A stretch of DNA of 7,876 nt from Acidobacteriota bacterium. GTDB lineage: Bacteria > Acidobacteriota > Terriglobia > Terriglobales > Acidobacteriaceae. The stretch's first letter is position 1; each line of letters begins with the position of its first letter. A model generated the notes under the pieces. The model made no database searches. It was not told where the DNA came from and worked only from the letters and a program-made list of their open reading frames with translations. A program made the position numbers and the translations under genes. Positions 5,581-7,876 of the stretch are shown piece after piece. The stretch lies in the NCBI GenBank assembly GCA_021819255.1, contig JAKART010000093.1:1-7876 (forward strand), read 5' to 3'.

Positions 5581-7876
5581 CTACCTCTCCGCCTGTGTCT
5601 GCTTCACCGGATAGGCTACCTCCAGGGTAAGAATCTCATAAGGCTTGATGGAAACGGTGACGATATTGTCCCGCAGCGGCAGGTGCTCAGCGCCGGGAAT
5701 GGGATCCTCCATCAGGTTGGTCTCCATGGCGTACGTGGCTCCCTCCGGCACATGCAGCTTCACCTGGGTAGCCTTGCCGGCCCACTCGTACATGCGGATG
5801 ATCAGGGCCTGGGCGTCCTCCGCCTTCTTGACCGCGCTCAGGGTGACATTGGGGCTATCCACAGAGATAAAGGAGTGACTGGCCGGCATCTCGCCGCTAT
5901 GGGGGAAGACCTGTTCGCCCAGCAGCGGGGTGTTGAACTCATATCCGCGGCGGACGGTAAGAGCCTCCCGCCAGCTTCCGCGATGGGGGTAGATCTCATA
6001 GGTAAAGTGCTGGACGCCGCGGTCGGCGTCCGGGTCAGGCGAGGTAGGCGAGCGCAGCAGAGTCAGGCGAAGCAGATTCCCGATGGCGTCATAGCCGTAC
6101 TTGCTGTTGTTCAGGATGGACACTCCCGCCGTGTCATCGCCCAGATCGGCCCAGCGCAGAGCCGGAACCTCAAACCTCGCCTTCTCCCATGAGTTCTTGC
6201 GGGTTGTGGGCCGCTCGATGTTTCCGAAGGGAATCTCGTAGGTAGCCTGGTCGCTGGAGTGCGCCAGCGGAAAAGCGGCCTTGAGAAGGATGTGCGTCTC
6301 GTGCCAATCGACGGTGTTGGCAACCCGCACCACATCGGCGTCGGCGTCGAGCGAGATCTCCTGAACGAAGTGCGACTTGTCCCAGGTGCGCTCAATCCGG
6401 ATGGTCTTGCGCAGTGGGCCATTCTGGCTCACCGCAATGGAGTCCAGCGCCATGATCGGCGTCGGATGGTCCAACGTGCCGTAGTCGATGTTCCAGGCGT
6501 CGTACTGCTTGGGCTTATCGACAAAGGTCTGGAGCTGGTTGCCGCAGCCGTTCGTGGCAATGTACTCGGTGGCGCCGGTTCGCAGGCTGGTGATGCAGCC
6601 GCTCTGCCGGTCGATGACCAGCTTCAAATGGTCATTCGCCAACGTATAGGCGGCGTTCGTCTGCTGCAAAGTAAGACGGCCGGCAGGCGGCTGGGCGGGA
6701 CCCGGCTCCGCATACAACTCCGTGTAGCCCATGGCAGGAACATGATTCACCCGGGCCAGAACCGTAAACTGGTGGGTGGCGGCGTCCCTTGAGATTACCT
6801 GGGTAAGGATGGGGCGGTGGTTCGAGTCCAGGACCCTGACGCCGGCTGCGGTTTCCGGAAGCTGGAAGTTCAACTTCACCGTCTCGGCGCGCGGCCAGGC
6901 CATGGTGTTGTAGATCAGGATGGGCGTAGATCTCGCTGCGCCTGCGATCGGGAGCGTATCGATCCGAGCATCCAGGGTGCCGAGCGCCGCCCGGTCAATG
7001 TTGTGGTCGGCGTTGTACACCTGGGTAAAGTCGTTGGCCGCATCGCGATAGATCACCGCAATGCCGGAGCCGGCAGCCAGATCATGGAACTCGTTGAATG
7101 TGATCTTCTCCCAGTTGGTGTTCAGCGTCCCATCGGGATAGACCTCACCGTCCAGCCAGGCCAGCGAGGCCAGCTTCTCTGCGTTGAGCGTAGCGGTCTC
7201 GCTGTGACGAATATTGCGCTTCTGGGCCGCCTGGGTGGTGAAGACGCCGCGGTGAAACTCAAGATAGAGCTCATCCTTCCAGGTGGGAATTCCCATCTCC
7301 CCGTCAGGACCAGCAGGGGGAGCGGTGTAGCCCTTGGCGATGGAGGCGTAGTCCCAGGTGGGAGAATCCGGATTCAGGCGCTTCTGAACCCGATCAAAGT
7401 AACTCTGCGCTGTGCTGAAGCGCATGGTTGGAAGCGCTGAGTCGGCTTGGGAGCTGAGATTCATCCAGTGCGCTCCCTGGTCCAGCATGGCGCGAGTCGG
7501 ACCTCCGCCGTGGTCACCCACCCCAAACAGGTCCAGTTGTTCCACCGTACCCGGATTGCGCTGGGCAGTCTCAGCGAAGTCCGCTGAGATGCGAGCCGGA
7601 TTCAGATCCAGGTGAACGTAGTCGGTGGGAAAGTATGTCAGCACCTTGGATCCATCCGGGGACTCCCACCAGAAAAGCCGAAAAGGCAACTGGTTGGTAT
7701 CGTTCCAGTGCATCTTCTGGGTGACAAAGTAATCCAGGCCGCTGCGCTTGTAAATCTGCGGCAACTGCCAGTTGTATCCAAAACTGTCTGGATTCCAGCC
7801 GATGCGCGCGGTAACTCCGTACTCTTTTTTGAAGAAGCGTTGGCCGACCAGAAGCTGGCGGACCCGGCTCTCACCG
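5581..7876 (-). CDS. GH38 alpha-mannosidase, N-terminus cut by window edge
   Basis: Glycoside hydrolase family 38 enzymes remove alpha-mannose with retention, using a zinc ion. The visible part is 764 residues and is open to the right edge, so the gene starts beyond 7876. The first block, GWNPDSFGYNWQLPQIY, holds the nucleophile and zinc ligand Asp (residue 30 of the visible part). GVGDHGGGPTR (about 118-128) and LYLEFHRGVFTTQA (about 203-216) follow the pattern of bacterial GH38 enzymes. FNEFHDLAAGSGI (about 260-272) holds the zinc-binding His. Beyond about residue 310 comes the beta-rich C-terminal part, ending near ILTLEVAYPV. The N-terminal His-x-Asp zinc motif and any signal peptide lie outside the window, so location in the cell cannot be judged. 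A TTG at 7764 is an internal leucine, not the start. The substrate could be host or plant mannosides, glycoprotein glycans or mannosylglycerate; the sequence seen does not decide. Confidence 0.95.
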   Translation of the reverse strand, partial: GESRVRQLLVGQRFFKKEYGVTARIGWNPDSFGYNWQLPQIYKRSGLDYFVTQKMHWNDTNQLPFRLFWWESPDGSKVLTYFPTDYVHLDLNPARISADFAETAQRNPGTVEQLDLFGVGDHGGGPTRAMLDQGAHWMNLSSQADSALPTMRFSTAQSYFDRVQKRLNPDSPTWDYASIAKGYTAPPAGPDGEMGIPTWKDELYLEFHRGVFTTQAAQKRNIRHSETATLNAEKLASLAWLDGEVYPDGTLNTNWEKITFNEFHDLAAGSGIAVIYRDAANDFTQVYNADHNIDRAALGTLDARIDTLPIAGAARSTPILIYNTMAWPRAETVKLNFQLPETAAGVRVLDSNHRPILTQVISRDAATHQFTVLARVNHVPAMGYTELYAEPGPAQPPAGRLTLQQTNAAYTLANDHLKLVIDRQSGCITSLRTGATEYIATNGCGNQLQTFVDKPKQYDAWNIDYGTLDHPTPIMALDSIAVSQNGPLRKTIRIERTWDKSHFVQEISLDADADVVRVANTVDWHETHILLKAAFPLAHSSDQATYEIPFGNIERPTTRKNSWEKARFEVPALRWADLGDDTAGVSILNNSKYGYDAIGNLLRLTLLRSPTSPDPDADRGVQHFTYEIYPHRGSWREALTVRRGYEFNTPLLGEQVFPHSGEMPASHSFISVDSPNVTLSAVKKAEDAQALIIRMYEWAGKATQVKLHVPEGATYAMETNLMEDPIPGAEHLPLRDNIVTVSIKPYEILTLEVAYPVKQTQAER

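Noticed and set aside
6259..6792. 177-codon plus-strand frame inside the GH38 gene
   Set aside because: It is a complementary-strand shadow of a certain gene, with no independent signals.
7762..7764. TTG as the start of the GH38 gene
   Set aside because: The frame stays open to the edge and upstream residues include the essential PDSFG catalytic motif, so this is an internal leucine.

Overview
The window reads as a G+C-rich (about 60% by eye) bacterial chromosome segment. The rpsO-pnp pair, the protein styles and a large bacterial-type GH38 alpha-mannosidase beside housekeeping genes would suit an acidobacterium (Terriglobia-like). That assignment is inference from general resemblance; no search was run. 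All five supported genes lie on the minus strand, so they are read from the right edge to the left edge.

In transcription order they are: (1) the C-terminal 764 residues of a GH38 alpha-mannosidase, cut by the right edge (5581-7876); (2) hemD, uroporphyrinogen-III synthase (4550-5374, GTG start inferred); (3) a 491-bp gap with no supportable gene (4059-4549); (4) a dienelactone-hydrolase-family protein with an intact Cys/Asp/His triad (3369-4058); (5) a short spacer with a perfect 12-bp stem hairpin and an overlapping alternative pairing; (6) rpsO, ribosomal protein S15 (2930-3196); (7) a 372-bp spacer with a good intrinsic terminator; (8) pnp, polynucleotide phosphorylase (119-2557), with a charged C-terminal tail of about 110 residues; (9) a 116-bp inverted-repeat element at the left edge that begins inside the pnp stop codon.

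rpsO and pnp are a classic pair in bacteria. Here, as in E. coli, a terminator lies between them and would reduce read-through into pnp. The other genes (haem synthesis, a hydrolase, a glycosidase) show no functional link to each other. The spacers of 206, 491 and 172 bp argue for separate transcription units rather than one operon.

I see no new multi-gene system. The most interesting item is the element at 6-121. It has perfect 17-bp terminal inverted repeats with TA on each side and carries no gene. It looks like a small MITE (a non-autonomous transposon relic) inserted at the pnp stop codon so that TAA became TAG without changing the protein. Second is the set of mutually exclusive hairpins ahead of rpsO, which could be an attenuator or an S15-responsive leader.
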